Under the pieces are notes generated by a model. It did no database searches. It was given only the letters and a program-made list of their open reading frames with translations, and was not told where the DNA came from. From an uncultured Ruminococcus sp. (GTDB taxonomy: Bacteria; Bacillota; Clostridia; Oscillospirales; Acutalibacteraceae): a stretch of 64,000 nt of DNA. Numbering within the stretch: the stretch's first letter is position 1; the number at the start of each line of letters is the position of its first letter. Below are positions 42,982 to 52,012 of this stretch, piece by piece. Both the position numbers and the translations under genes were made by a program. The stretch spans positions 1 through 64,000 of the forward strand of contig CADBYC010000015.1 in assembly GCA_902798755.1 (NCBI GenBank), read 5' to 3'.

Positions 42982-45246
42982 TTAGAGCTTATTGCGCTGG
43001 ATCTTGCCACTGATGGTCTTGGGCAGGCTGTCCTTGAAGACGACGATACGCGGGTACTTATACGGAGCGGTGTGCTTCTTGACGTAGTCCTGTATCTCCT
43101 TCTTCAGCTCGTCGGTGCCCTCTTTGCCCTTGACGAGCACGATGGAAGCCTTGACGACCTGACCGCGCACCTCGTCGGGAGCGGCTGATACGCCGCATTC
43201 GAGGACGTAGGGCAGCTCCATGATGACCGACTCGATCTCGAACGGTCCGATGCGGTAACCTGAGCTCTTGATAACGTCGTCGGTCCTGCCGACGTACCAG
43301 AAGTAGCCGTCCTCATCGCGCCACGCGGTATCGCCCGTGTGGTACATGCCGTCGTGCCATGCTTCCTTGGTCGCTTCTTCATTATTATAGTAGCCCTTGA
43401 ACAGTCCGCAGGGAACACGCTTGTCGGTGCGGATAATGATCTCGCCCGGCTCGCCGTCGGGTACGGGATTGCCGTCGGGGTCTACGATGTCGATGTCATA
43501 GCCGGGGATGGGCTTGCCCATCGAGCCGAGCTTGGGGGTGGTGCCGAAAAGGTTGCCGATCGTGAGGGTGGTCTCGGTCTGACCGAAGCCCTCCATGATC
43601 CTCAGCCCCGTCGCCTTGCGGAACTGGCGCCATACCTCGGGATTGAGCGCCTCGCCGGCCGTCGTCATATGGACGATACTCGACAGGTCATACTTAGAGA
43701 TATCCTCCTTGATCATCATGCGCAGCATGGTAGGCGGCGCGCAGAAGGTGGTGATATGGTATTTTGCGAACATCGGCAGGATATCGTCGGCGTGGAAGCG
43801 GTCGAAGTCATAGGTGAACACCGCGCCCTCGCTGAGCCACTGACCGTAGAGCTTGCCCCACAGCGCCTTGCCCCAGCCTGTGTCGGAGATAGTGAAGTGC
43901 AGACCGTCGGGGTCTACGCCGTGCCAATATTTGGCAGTTACATAATGTCCGAGCGCGTATTTGTAGCTGTGATTCGCGATCTTCGGATAGCCTGTCGTAC
44001 CCGAGGTGAAGAACATGACCATGGTATCGTCGCCGCAGGGAGTGTCCACGGTGCGATAGTAATGGGTGGAGTACATATCAAATTCCGCGTTGAAGTCATG
44101 CCAGCCCTCTCTCTTGCCGCCGACCAGGATCTTCGTTGTCAGGGTCGGGCAGGTCTTCTGCGCTTCATCAACGGAGTCAGCTACAGAGCCGTCGGCGGTC
44201 GCGACGATAGCGGACACGCCCGCACTTTGGAAGCGGTACTCGAAGTCGTGCGCGAGGAGCTGGTTGGTCGCGGGGATTGCGATCGCGCCGAGCTTATGCA
44301 GAGCGAGCATAGAGAACCAGAACTGATAGTGGCGCTTTAAGACGAGCATGACGCGGTCGCCCTTCTTGATACCCAGACTCTTGAAGTAGTTCGCGGTCTG
44401 ATTGGAGCGGCGCTTCATGTCGTTGAAGGTGAAGCGGCGTTCGGTCTTGTTCTTGTCGATATGCAGCATGGCGAGCTTGTCGGGGGTGTTGTTCGCGATA
44501 GCGTCCACGCAGTCGAACGCAAAGTTGAATTTATCCTCATTGCGGAAGCTGATGGCTTTCAGGCAGCCGTTCTCGTCCTCGAGGGTGCGGACGAACTGAC
44601 CCGTGATCGCGGATTTCTTCTTGACGTGCGCCTTCATGACCTCGTCGTCGGCTTCCTCGACCTCTTTCTCACCGGGCAGGATGATGGCGATGAATTTGAC
44701 GTCCTCGCCGCCGATGGCGATCATGCCGTGAGGGGTGGACGAATTATAGTAGATGCTGTCGCCCGCCTGCAACTCCTCAAAGTTGTTGCCGATCTGGATC
44801 TTCATCTTGCCCGACAGGACGAAATCGAATTCCTGTCCCGCGTGCTTGGTCAGATGGATCGGCTTATTCTGAAGCGATTCGTTGTAGTCATACTGGCAGA
44901 AGTACGGCTCAGCGATCTTGTTCTTGAACATCGGAGCGACATTGACGATGGAAATGCCCTCCTCCTCGGCGGTTTGTCTGCCGCCGCCGCGGCGGGTAAC
45001 GGTGTAGCTTTTGAGTCGAGCCGACTCGCCCTCGAGGATATCGGTGATACCTAAACCGAACGCCAGCGCGCACTTGTGGATAAAGGTGAAGGGAAAATCC
45101 TCCGTACCGTTCTCATAAGCGTTGTACTCGGATACGGTGACCTCGGTCTTTTCCGCCATTTCCTCGACGGAGAAGCCGCTGATCTCGCGCATTTCACGGA
45201 TACGCTTAGCGACCTCGAGCAGTTTTTCGTTGTCTACTACTGACAT
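42982..45246 (-). CDS. XRE-cupin-acyl-CoA synthetase fusion (Ile T-box)
   Basis: This 754-residue protein starts at ATG 45246 (MSVVDNEKLLEVAKRIREM) behind AGGAGGAA. It has the same three modules as the paralogue downstream: XRE helix-turn-helix (residues about 8-65), cupin (TKHAGQEFDFVLSGKMKIQI, then SIYYNSSTPHGMIAIGGE) and an ACSM-type ligase with FFTSGTTGYPKIANHSY, TISDTGWGKALWG, EGFGQTETTLTIGN, HTGDTAWRDEDGYFWYVGR and the lysine in TISGKIQRNKL. A characterised archaeal relative prefers 2-methylbutyrate. With a probable Ile specifier in its T-box, 2-methylbutyrate is the likely substrate. The N-terminal modules may sense the acid or regulate the gene. Confidence 0.88.
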   Translation of the reverse strand: MSVVDNEKLLEVAKRIREMREISGFSVEEMAEKTEVTVSEYNAYENGTEDFPFTFIHKCALAFGLGITDILEGESARLKSYTVTRRGGGRQTAEEEGISIVNVAPMFKNKIAEPYFCQYDYNESLQNKPIHLTKHAGQEFDFVLSGKMKIQIGNNFEELQAGDSIYYNSSTPHGMIAIGGEDVKFIAIILPGEKEVEEADDEVMKAHVKKKSAITGQFVRTLEDENGCLKAISFRNEDKFNFAFDCVDAIANNTPDKLAMLHIDKNKTERRFTFNDMKRRSNQTANYFKSLGIKKGDRVMLVLKRHYQFWFSMLALHKLGAIAIPATNQLLAHDFEYRFQSAGVSAIVATADGSVADSVDEAQKTCPTLTTKILVGGKREGWHDFNAEFDMYSTHYYRTVDTPCGDDTMVMFFTSGTTGYPKIANHSYKYALGHYVTAKYWHGVDPDGLHFTISDTGWGKALWGKLYGQWLSEGAVFTYDFDRFHADDILPMFAKYHITTFCAPPTMLRMMIKEDISKYDLSSIVHMTTAGEALNPEVWRQFRKATGLRIMEGFGQTETTLTIGNLFGTTPKLGSMGKPIPGYDIDIVDPDGNPVPDGEPGEIIIRTDKRVPCGLFKGYYNNEEATKEAWHDGMYHTGDTAWRDEDGYFWYVGRTDDVIKSSGYRIGPFEIESVIMELPYVLECGVSAAPDEVRGQVVKASIVLVKGKEGTDELKKEIQDYVKKHTAPYKYPRIVVFKDSLPKTISGKIQRNKL

Positions 45247-45364
45247 AATGTGTTCCTCCTGTAAAATATTAGGATTCAACAATCAATAATCGAAATTGTG
45301 ATAAAGCAGTCGGCTCGGGTATACAAGCAGGGTATCACCACACAGGTCTGATCTTTCGGAAAAA

Positions 45365-45560
45365 GACCTCGCAGTAGCTCTCAGCCAATCATCGTTCGCC
45401 CAAAGGGACCCCGCAACTCCCCGAGTTGCGGGGAGAGGAGGAACCGCCACACGAGGTCAAAGTGTTCCATTCGGATACACTTACCGAGTACGGCGAGTGA
45501 CGACGAGGGAGAGCCTTGCGTGGGTGCTGTTAGCCAATCAGCGTTCGCCATGCGGCTCCG
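45365..45560. repeat. intergenic palindromic segment in the Ile leader
   Basis: Between the fusion gene and its T-box terminator lies a stretch with no ORF. It carries the perfect hairpin CCCCGCAACTCCCCGAGTTG with CGGGG, and two copies of AGCCAATCA(T/G)CGTTCGCC, at 45385 and 45534, that bound a segment of about 150 bases. It is transcribed as part of the mRNA leader after the T-box. Confidence 0.6.
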
Positions 45561-45582
45561 CTTCTTGGACGAGCACCGCAAA

Positions 45583-45925
45583 AAAACGCCCGCCTCAATA
45601 CACATTGAGACGAGCGTGAAAAATCACATCCGCGGTACCACTCAACTTGCAGTAATGCTACTGCCACTCTCGGGGTCTGTATATCGGTTGAAATTGCCAC
45701 AGCTCCTATGGAGCTTCGCAATGACAGTTTATATCTAACCCCTATGCCTTTACGCAGCAATCACGGGAGATATCTACTAAGCAAACGCCGTTCGGGTCTC
45801 CGGCTCGGAAGGGATGGGTACTCAGGTCAACTTTGTCGGCTCGCACCTGCCGCCGACTCTCTGGAAAAGTTCAGCCTTGACCGTCTTCGTCACAGCCTTT
45901 ATCAATTGTCTAAGTCAAATTTTAT
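45583..45925 (-). promoter_or_regulatory. T-box leader, probable isoleucine specifier (ATC)
   Basis: The signature GAGTGGTACCGCGGATG is at 45628-45644 on the minus strand, and the terminator, with stem CGCTCGTCTCAAT/ATTGAGGCGGGCG and a long T run, at 45583-45618. Stem I carries AGAGAGTCGGCGGCAGGTGCG. Between helix GGT/ACC and lower helix GAAG/CTTC the 3' side reads CATCC; by the common rule the specifier is ATC (45813-45815). The base after it is C instead of a purine, so the reading is less sure. A REP-like copy occupies the linker. Confidence 0.85.
45684..45724. repeat. REP-like copy inside the Ile T-box
   Basis: CGGTTGAAATTGCCACAG opens and CTTCGCAATGAC closes this copy, with a CTCCTATGGAG hairpin in the middle. 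It lies between stem I and the T-box signature, as in the Leu and Val leaders. Confidence 0.85.
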
Positions 45926-45970
45926 CACAATCGGCAGAAAAGTCAATATCGGCATATTGACAATTATCTG

Positions 45971-46870
45971 TCAATCTCGCTTTGATATTTTAGTGAAATT
46001 ATCTTTGCTCAGGAAGAAGTTGAGTATCGCCATGCCGATGATGATGACGTAACCGATGATACTGTAGAGATCGGGCGTCTGCTGAAAGACGATCAGGCTC
46101 ATCAAGGACGCGAAGATGATCTGGCTGAAATCGTAGACGGAGATCTCCTTGGCGGGAGCACAGGTATACGCCGCAGTGATGGAGAACTGCGCGAGCGCCG
46201 CAGAAATGCCCGCACTTAGCAGATACGCCCACTGCAACGCCGTCATCGGAACATAACCGATGATCATGACAGGCGTGACGATCAGGGTGGAGACGGTCGA
46301 GAAAAAGAACACGATGTACGGATTGTTCTCCCCCATCAGCCCCAATTTGCGCACACAGCCGTAAGCCGCGCCCGCCATCACGCCGCTCAAGAAGCCGACC
46401 AGCGCGGGAATGAACGCCGCGTTCGAGAAGCTCGGCTTGATGACGAACAGCGTGCCGAACAGCGCGCCGCCCAAGATCAGCCATTGATAGAGCCTCGGGC
46501 GCTCCTTGATAAAGATGAACGAGAACAGCACCGCGAAGAACGGCGACATCTTGTTGAGGATAGACGCGTCGGACAGCACCAGCGTCTCGAGCGCGTAGTA
46601 GTTGCACACCACGCCCGCAAGCCCGAACAGCGTGCGCATGATCAAAAACGGCAGACTGCCCTTGACAGAGGGCTTTAAGGGAGCTTTATTCTTTAAAAGA
46701 ACGATGAAAGCGATCACCGCCGCCATCGCGTTGCGGAAGAAAACCTTCTGAAAAACAGGCAGCTCCTCGCCGCTGAGCTTGACGAACATATTCATGCAGG
46801 CGAAGAAGAACGCCGACAATATCAACAGCAGGATTCCCTTGGTTCTTTTACTCACGATATCTTGCACCAC
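45971..46870 (-). CDS. EamA/DMT-family transporter
   Basis: This 299-residue membrane protein has ten helices arranged as two EamA repeats; the first starts ILLLILSAFFFACMNMFVKL and the second VGFLSGVMAGAAYGCVRKL. The family exports or imports small metabolites, often amino acids, and the substrate is not readable. It starts at GTG 46870 or GTG 46855; no strong ribosome-binding site favours either. Its stop is just upstream of the Ile T-box promoter, so it is not part of that regulon unless transcription reads through. Confidence 0.87.
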   Translation of the reverse strand: MVQDIVSKRTKGILLLILSAFFFACMNMFVKLSGEELPVFQKVFFRNAMAAVIAFIVLLKNKAPLKPSVKGSLPFLIMRTLFGLAGVVCNYYALETLVLSDASILNKMSPFFAVLFSFIFIKERPRLYQWLILGGALFGTLFVIKPSFSNAAFIPALVGFLSGVMAGAAYGCVRKLGLMGENNPYIVFFFSTVSTLIVTPVMIIGYVPMTALQWAYLLSAGISAALAQFSITAAYTCAPAKEISVYDFSQIIFASLMSLIVFQQTPDLYSIIGYVIIIGMAILNFFLSKDNFTKISKRD

Positions 46871-47031
46871 TCATACCATAATAATAACAGACCTATTGTA
46901 TCACAAGACGCGCGCATTTTCAATAACGGTAGATAATGAAGTCTAATTGCTTCAATGGATATTTTGCGGCTTTATAGTTAGAGCAATTCGTTTACAAGCC
47001 TTCCCTCTTAAGGTGCTCCCCATTACAAAAG

Positions 47032-47252
47032 CCTTCCCCTTGAGGTGTTCCCCGTTGGGGAGACGTCAGCCGCAGGCTGACAGAGGGGGAGCCGTCTCCG
47101 GCGAGGAAAAGGTGTCAACGAAGTTGACGGATGAGGTGGAAGCTTTTCCATAATATCAAATTAACGGGATATAACTGAAATGTTTCCACCTCATCCGACC
47201 TTTTCAACTCTTGAGGAGTTGAAAAGCCCACCTTCCCCTCAAGGGGAAGGCT
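47032..47252. repeat. long palindromic element (CCTTCCCCT ends)
   Basis: The 505-base gap between the transporter and mazF has no gene. It holds a 221-base element that opens AGCCTTCCCCTTGAGGTG and ends CACCTTCCCCTCAAGGGGAA. Inside are GGGGAGACGTCAGCCGCAGG, CTGACAGAGGGGGAGCCGTC, and GGATGAGGTGG pairing with CCACCTCATCC. The 52940 element shares most of this sequence. A truncated extra end is at 46997-47012. Confidence 0.85.
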
Positions 47253-47375
47253 CTTTGAGACTAATCCTTATTTATGACTGAACAGATTTACGTGAACGGT
47301 AATGAAGGTAATTGAATAATCCGAACCGTTTACGTCAACAATATTATCGTATCAAAAACACAGGAGCGTGAAGAA

Positions 47376-47723
47376 ATGAACGTCAGACGCGGTGATATCT
47401 ACTATGCGGATCTAAGCCCCGTGGTAGGCAGCGAGCAGGGCGGGATAAGACCCGTGCTGATCATACAGAACGACGTCGGCAACCGCTACTCCCCTACCGT
47501 GATCGCGGCGGCTATCACCAGCAAAACGGATAAGAACAAGCTGCCCACCCATATCCCGATCGAAGCGAAGGACTGCGGCTTGCAGAAGGACAGCGTGGTG
47601 CTGCTCGAGCAGGTGCGTACATTAGACAAGCGCAGACTCAGAGAGAAGATGGGGAGCGTCAACGTGCAGTCGATGAAAGCCGTCAATCAGGCGCTGTCGG
47701 TCTCCTTCGGACTGATCGGCTGA
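47376..47723 (+). CDS. mazF: MazF/PemK-family endoribonuclease toxin
   Basis: This 115-residue toxin has [20 protein letters not shown] at the N terminus, [24 protein letters not shown] and [12 protein letters not shown], close to Bacillus NdoA. MazF toxins cut single-stranded mRNA at short motifs. Normally a MazE/EndoAI antitoxin gene precedes it, but the 500 bases upstream hold only a repeat, so it is a solitary toxin here. AGGAG lies ten bases before ATG 47376. An antitoxin could be elsewhere. Confidence 0.92.
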   Translation: MNVRRGDIYYADLSPVVGSEQGGIRPVLIIQNDVGNRYSPTVIAAAITSKTDKNKLPTHIPIEAKDCGLQKDSVVLLEQVRTLDKRRLREKMGSVNVQSMKAVNQALSVSFGLIG

Positions 47724-47850
47724 AATCTGCTGTCACTTCAAGGACACGGGCTCCCTTTCCTAAGGGAGCCGGCGCACAGCGCCTGAGGGTTCCCTCGTGA
47801 CAACACCTACTCTTTTAACAACAAGGGAAATCCCCTGCACCCATTCGATC

Positions 47851-47881
47851 AAAAAACGCCCTGCCGTAAAGCGGGGCGTTT
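47851..47881 (-). terminator. terminator of the metK operon
   Basis: On the minus strand AACGCCCCGC, loop TTTA and CGGCAGGGCGTT are followed by TTTT. It lies six bases past the stop of the membrane-protein gene. Confidence 0.9.
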
Positions 47882-47887
47882 GACTGT

Positions 47888-49543
47888 TTATATCGACTTT
47901 GCAGAGGGTTCTTCTACCCTGTCGGTTTGTTCGGAGAGCTGTTGTTCGGCAGGCTCCTCCCCTGCCGTTTCGGCGTTCTCCCGCTCCTTGATCTCCTCGC
48001 GCATCACGAGCAGCAGGAGGATGGGCATGACGGGAAAGGTATAGAAGAACAGGCGTATCTCCTCGCCGCTGAGCAAAAGCATTGTGCCGAAGTTGTACAG
48101 CAGCATGGAGAGGACGGGCAGGATACGCTTCCACTCGGCTTTTTTGCGGAATCTGAACTTTGAGAGAGCCGCGACGATCATGATCAGGTTGATCACGCCG
48201 ACGTCCCAGAACAGCCACTTCAGGCAGCGGTTCAGCCGCGAGGAAATGAAGCCCGCGATGTATTTCGCGTTCCAGTCAGTCTGATAGGTCACGCCGTAGT
48301 CGTTGCCGATAATACCGGGATAGAGCTCGCTCCAGTCCTTGTCCTCGCCCGTGACCGTGTACGCCATATCGGTCGCAGCGAGCAGCCCCGTGAAGGCTTC
48401 CTTCGGCGACTTGACAAAGCATCTGAACATATAGCCGATGACCTTCGGCGCGCCTTCCTCGCCGACCTTATGATAATTCGAGCCCGCGCGGAACTTGACG
48501 GTATTGAAGTTGCCGATCACATAGCCGTCCGTCCACGACTCTGCGGGCGCGACGGAGTAAACAAAGCGCTTGATATCCTCGTCGAGCGCCTGCGGGTTCC
48601 GCGCCGCGACGGTACCGATCACGGACATCGGCACGCCGAGCATCTCGGTCTGTCTGTCGCCGGGCTGTTCGACACGGAGCGCGGCGTACAGCGGACCCTC
48701 GATCAGCACGATCGCCGCGACAAAGCACACGGCGGTGATGATCGCCGCCTTCTTTTTGAGATACAATATCAGGGCGATGAGCATCGGCAGGGTAAACAGC
48801 AGGGCGTTGTGGCGGAACACCGTTGCCAGCACCAGCACGATGACCACGGCGGCGATATGGCTGCGCTTTTTCAGCCATTCGCCCTTGGTGAACCACGCGT
48901 TCGCGGCGTAGGACGCCGCCAGCAGGGCGGTGATCGCGAAGGGCACGTCCTTCCACGGATACATTGACACGACCGCGGTGCAGGGGCTGAGCAGAATGTA
49001 CGCAAGCGACAAAAGCGCGTAGGGAATACTGCTGTGGCGCAGAATGGTATAGGCGGCATAGGCGGCGGCGAAGGAGAACGCGATGAGCTGGAACAGCACG
49101 ATCGAGCCGATCCACCCGCCCGTGATCGAAAGGGGCAGCGTGAAGCCCAACAGCGTATGCAAAACGGGGTGCCAGTTGTTATACTCGCCCGTGATCGCCT
49201 GCTTGTACTGGGTGAAGGAATCGGCAGAGAACGCGCCGGGGTAGTTCGCGGCATAGTAAAGCCCGAACACCGCCATGCTGATCAAGAGAAAGCCGCTGAA
49301 CCAGAGGACTTTTCTCCTGCTCGACGAAAGCACCGCCTTGTACCGCAGGCTGAGTCGGCGGCACAATCGGATCACCGCGGGACAGACGAGCACCGAGAAA
49401 GCGAATATCAGCAGATACAGCCATGTCTTGGCAGCGTCGCTGTAATCGGAGATGAACACGTCCGCGCCGATAATAAAGCAGGTGTACAGGATCAGAACGA
49501 TCCCTTTCCACCCCTGTAAGTAACCGTAAACGCGCCTGATCAT
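47888..49543 (-). CDS. large multipass membrane protein (DUF6020-like)
   Basis: This 551-residue protein has about 11-13 hydrophobic helices and the extracytoplasmic loop [20 protein letters not shown], then [15 protein letters not shown]. That pattern is typical of a group of glycosyltransferase-like membrane proteins annotated DUF6020. The tail (residues about 510-551) is charged. Its ATG overlaps the metK stop by four bases, so it is co-translated with metK and shares its SAM riboswitch. A lipid-linked sugar transferase role is plausible but not shown. Confidence 0.75.
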   Translation of the reverse strand: MIRRVYGYLQGWKGIVLILYTCFIIGADVFISDYSDAAKTWLYLLIFAFSVLVCPAVIRLCRRLSLRYKAVLSSSRRKVLWFSGFLLISMAVFGLYYAANYPGAFSADSFTQYKQAITGEYNNWHPVLHTLLGFTLPLSITGGWIGSIVLFQLIAFSFAAAYAAYTILRHSSIPYALLSLAYILLSPCTAVVSMYPWKDVPFAITALLAASYAANAWFTKGEWLKKRSHIAAVVIVLVLATVFRHNALLFTLPMLIALILYLKKKAAIITAVCFVAAIVLIEGPLYAALRVEQPGDRQTEMLGVPMSVIGTVAARNPQALDEDIKRFVYSVAPAESWTDGYVIGNFNTVKFRAGSNYHKVGEEGAPKVIGYMFRCFVKSPKEAFTGLLAATDMAYTVTGEDKDWSELYPGIIGNDYGVTYQTDWNAKYIAGFISSRLNRCLKWLFWDVGVINLIMIVAALSKFRFRKKAEWKRILPVLSMLLYNFGTMLLLSGEEIRLFFYTFPVMPILLLLVMREEIKERENAETAGEEPAEQQLSEQTDRVEEPSAKSI

Positions 49544-50718
49544 GACAGAGCCGCTCTCAAGGCGTCGGTCTTGTCGGTCTTTTCCCAGCGAACGCCGAGC
49601 TCTTCCCTGCCCATATGACCGTAGGCGGAGAGCGGCGCGTAGGTGGTGTTCAAGAGATCGAGCGAGCGAATGATGGACGACGGACGCGCGTCAAACACCT
49701 TGTTGACGGCTTCCGCGAGCTGCTCGTTGGTATACTCAGAGGTGCCGAAGGTCTCCACCATGACGGAGACGGGCTTTGCCACGCCGATCGCGTAGGCGAG
49801 CTGTACCTCCGCCTTCTTCGCAAGTCCCGCCGCGACGATGTTCTTCGCGATATAGCGGGCAAAGTACGCGGCGGAGCGGTCGACCTTCGTCGGGTCCTTG
49901 CCCGAGAAGGCGCCGCCGCCGTGACGGGCATAGCCGCCGTAGGTATCGACGATGATCTTTCTGCCGGTAAGCCCCGAGTCGCCCTCGGGACCGCCGACGA
50001 CAAATCTGCCGGTGGGGTTGACGAAGATCTTGGTGTTCTCGTCCATCAACCCTGCGGGAATGATGGGACGGATAACTTCCCTGATGATATCCTCTCTGAT
50101 AGTGGAAAGCGGCGTTTCCTCGTCATGCTGAGTGGACACGACGACGGTGTCGACGCGCTTTGCCTTGTCGCCGTCATATTCGATGGTGACCTGTGTTTTG
50201 CCGTCGGGTCTGAGATACGGCAGGGTGCCGTCCTTGCGCACCGCGGTCAGGCGGGACGCCATCTTGTGCGCCAAGGAGATCGCCAGCGGCATCAGCTCGG
50301 GCGTTTCGTCGCACGCGTACCCGAACATCATGCCCTGATCGCCCGCGCCGAGCTGGTTCTCGGCAAGCTGTTCGCCGTCCTTGAGCTCATAGGACTCGTT
50401 GACGCCCATCGCGATATCGGGACTCTGGCGGTTGAGGAAAATATTGACCTCGCAGGTGTTGCCGTCAAAGGTCGCTTCCTTGCTGTCATAGCCGATGTCG
50501 CAGACAGCCTTGCGGATCACCGCCTCATAATCGACCTCAGCGGTCGTAGAGATCTCGCCCATCACGTTGATGCGATCGGTCGCCGCCGTGGTCTCACAGG
50601 CGACGTGGGCGTTCTTGTCCTGTGATAAGATCGCGTCTAAGATAGAATCGGACACGCGGTCGCACACCTTGTCGGGATGCCCCTCGGTCACGGATTCGGA
50701 AGTAAAGAAATAGCTCAT
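49540..50718 (-). CDS. metK: S-adenosylmethionine synthetase
   Basis: MetK makes SAM from methionine and ATP. The protein is 392 residues: [20 protein letters not shown] at the N terminus, [57 protein letters not shown] and [11 protein letters not shown]. All known ATP, Mg and methionine residues appear intact. A SAM-I riboswitch lies 206 bases upstream, so high SAM terminates its transcript. A REP-like copy lies between the riboswitch terminator and the start. Confidence 0.97.
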   Translation of the reverse strand: MSYFFTSESVTEGHPDKVCDRVSDSILDAILSQDKNAHVACETTAATDRINVMGEISTTAEVDYEAVIRKAVCDIGYDSKEATFDGNTCEVNIFLNRQSPDIAMGVNESYELKDGEQLAENQLGAGDQGMMFGYACDETPELMPLAISLAHKMASRLTAVRKDGTLPYLRPDGKTQVTIEYDGDKAKRVDTVVVSTQHDEETPLSTIREDIIREVIRPIIPAGLMDENTKIFVNPTGRFVVGGPEGDSGLTGRKIIVDTYGGYARHGGGAFSGKDPTKVDRSAAYFARYIAKNIVAAGLAKKAEVQLAYAIGVAKPVSVMVETFGTSEYTNEQLAEAVNKVFDARPSSIIRSLDLLNTTYAPLSAYGHMGREELGVRWEKTDKTDALRAALS

Positions 50719-50831
50719 ACATATACCCCTTTCAAAATAACGATCACTTGACTGAGTTCGCTGCTCTCTTACGGCACGATATCAACGCACCGTAAGCGTC
50801 TGAATTGCCGATCATTGATAAATTTCCCCGA

Positions 50832-50914
50832 TGCAAGCACTAAAGTATCCATCGAAGATTTTACCATTTTAATCGGTTGAGATTGCCACAGCCCCTAAAG
50901 GGGCTTCGCAATGA
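50832..50914. repeat. GCAAGCACT module plus REP-like copy, metK leader
   Basis: GCAAGCACTAAAGTATCC and TTACCATTTTAATCGGTTGA lead into a REP-like copy closing CTTCGCAATGAC, with CCCCTAAAGGGG at its centre. It is on the mRNA between the SAM riboswitch terminator and metK. Confidence 0.85.
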
Positions 50915-50923
50915 CTGTTGAAT

Positions 50924-51054
50924 AAAAAAACTCCGCGCGGCGTACCGTACGGAGCAAAATACTCATCTCTCGGTAATACCGCAGGATTTGGCACCTTACA
51001 TACGCAGGTTGCCGGACTTCACAGGGCCTGTCCCTCAGTCGCTCTTGATAAGTG
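50924..51054 (-). promoter_or_regulatory. SAM-I (S-box) riboswitch
   Basis: On the minus strand the conserved elements appear in order: CTTATCAAGAGCGACTGAGG, GACAGGCCCTGTGAAGTCCG, GCAACCTGC, AGGTGCCAAATCCTGC and CCGAGAGATGAG. A terminator of stem CTCCGTACGG and CGCGCGGAG with a seven-T run follows at 50924-50954. All positions expected for SAM binding and the kink-turn are present. It controls metK and the membrane gene coupled to it. Confidence 0.96.
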
Positions 51055-51159
51055 ATGTAGTCTGATATTATAAGAAAGGGAGGAGCAAGCCCCTCCCTCA
51101 TGCTTTTTCAAATTATAATACATTCGACAAGGATTGTCAATATATTATGTCGGATCGGT

Positions 51160-51453
51160 TCAAGCGATCTCCTCTAAGGAACAGCCGCAGTCGATCGAGT
51201 GCTTGACTCTGTCCTGTACCTCGGCGCGCTTCGCGTTATTGAAGCGGTCTATGGTACCTACGAGGTAGCCGGTGATGCGGCGAATACGCTCGAAGGGAAC
51301 ATTGTCATAGGTATAGCTCATATCAACATACTCGCCGTCTACGTCGAAAGTGACGGAAGTGATCAGCTTGTCGGGATTCTGCTCTTTGATCTGAGATACG
51401 TACGCATTGATTTCTGCTTGTGAAAGGATGCCGCCGTTTACTGTTACTGTCAT
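51160..51453 (-). CDS. small protein resembling the NrdD C-terminal region
   Basis: This 97-residue protein has FERIRRITGYLVGTIDRFNN and AKRAEVQDRVKH, resembling the segment near the C-terminal end of anaerobic ribonucleotide reductase (NrdD). The N-terminal 50 residues (VDGEYVDMSYTYDNV) are a beta-rich part I do not recognise. The NrdD glycyl-radical motif is absent; two cysteines are in the tail (DCGCS). Small NrdD-like proteins of this kind are common in Clostridia. The function is unknown. No nrdD or nrdG is in the window. Confidence 0.7.
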   Translation of the reverse strand: MTVTVNGGILSQAEINAYVSQIKEQNPDKLITSVTFDVDGEYVDMSYTYDNVPFERIRRITGYLVGTIDRFNNAKRAEVQDRVKHSIDCGCSLEEIA

Positions 51454-51751
51454 GTTAATCTCCTCATTTCCTAATAGTATTGTAGTACAGTATTATATCG
51501 TGATGGTAAGCGTTCGAAAAGCACTTCATCTTGATTGCAATTAGAATAATAGCACAATATATTGTGGTTTGCAAGTAACAAAAGTATATTTATTATTACA
51601 AAGTTTTAACATATTTAGTGTTGCCCGATCACAAGGGCGCTATATATAGTATTGTACAGCATGAATGTATATTTATAATGATATATGGGAATAATAGAAT
51701 ATAAATATTTATTCACTATCATTTCAAGTTCATGAATAAAGGAGGAGCAAT

Positions 51752-51907
51752 ATGATCGGATTTCTGATAGGGCTTTTCGTCGGCGGCATCTTCGGCGTGA
51801 TCGTGATGGCGCTGATGAACGCCGCTTCCCGCGCGGACAAGAGTATGCGTGAGCATGACAGAGAGATGGACGAGGAAGCCATGTACACCCCCGACACTCT
51901 CGCATAA
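51752..51907 (+). CDS. DUF3789-like small membrane protein
   Basis: A 51-residue ORF with a strong ribosome-binding site, AAAGGAGGAGCAAT before the ATG. It reads MIGFLIGLFVGGIFGVIVMA, one membrane helix, followed by a short hydrophilic tail (NAASRADKSMREHDREMDEE). This pattern matches DUF3789 proteins of Clostridia, usually about 50 residues. It is the only plus-strand gene in this part; the 298 bases before it are AT-rich and probably hold its promoter. The function is unknown. Confidence 0.85.
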   Translation: MIGFLIGLFVGGIFGVIVMALMNAASRADKSMREHDREMDEEAMYTPDTLA

Positions 51908-51968
51908 AAAAGCGCATAAGCTCTCATAAGCGAAAAGCACCTCACAAAACGATCTGAGATGCACAACA

Positions 51969-51994
51969 AAGGAGCAGTCTTGCGGCTGCTCCTT
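51969..51994. terminator. bidirectional hairpin terminator
   Basis: AAGGAGCAG, loop TCTTGCGG and CTGCTCCTT are flanked by TCTCTTA on the right. It lies between the convergent DUF3789-like and SPFH genes and may serve either. Confidence 0.75.
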
Positions 51995-52012
51995 CTCTTA
52001 CATAGGAGGATA

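Noticed and set aside
45381..45605. Minus-strand frame of 74 codons in the Ile leader
   Set aside because: It overlaps the T-box terminator and repeat sequence; no ribosome-binding site or homology.
51615..51917. Minus-strand frames opposite the DUF3789-like gene
   Set aside because: The plus-strand 51-residue gene has a strong ribosome-binding site and a clear membrane helix, so the antisense frames are shadows.
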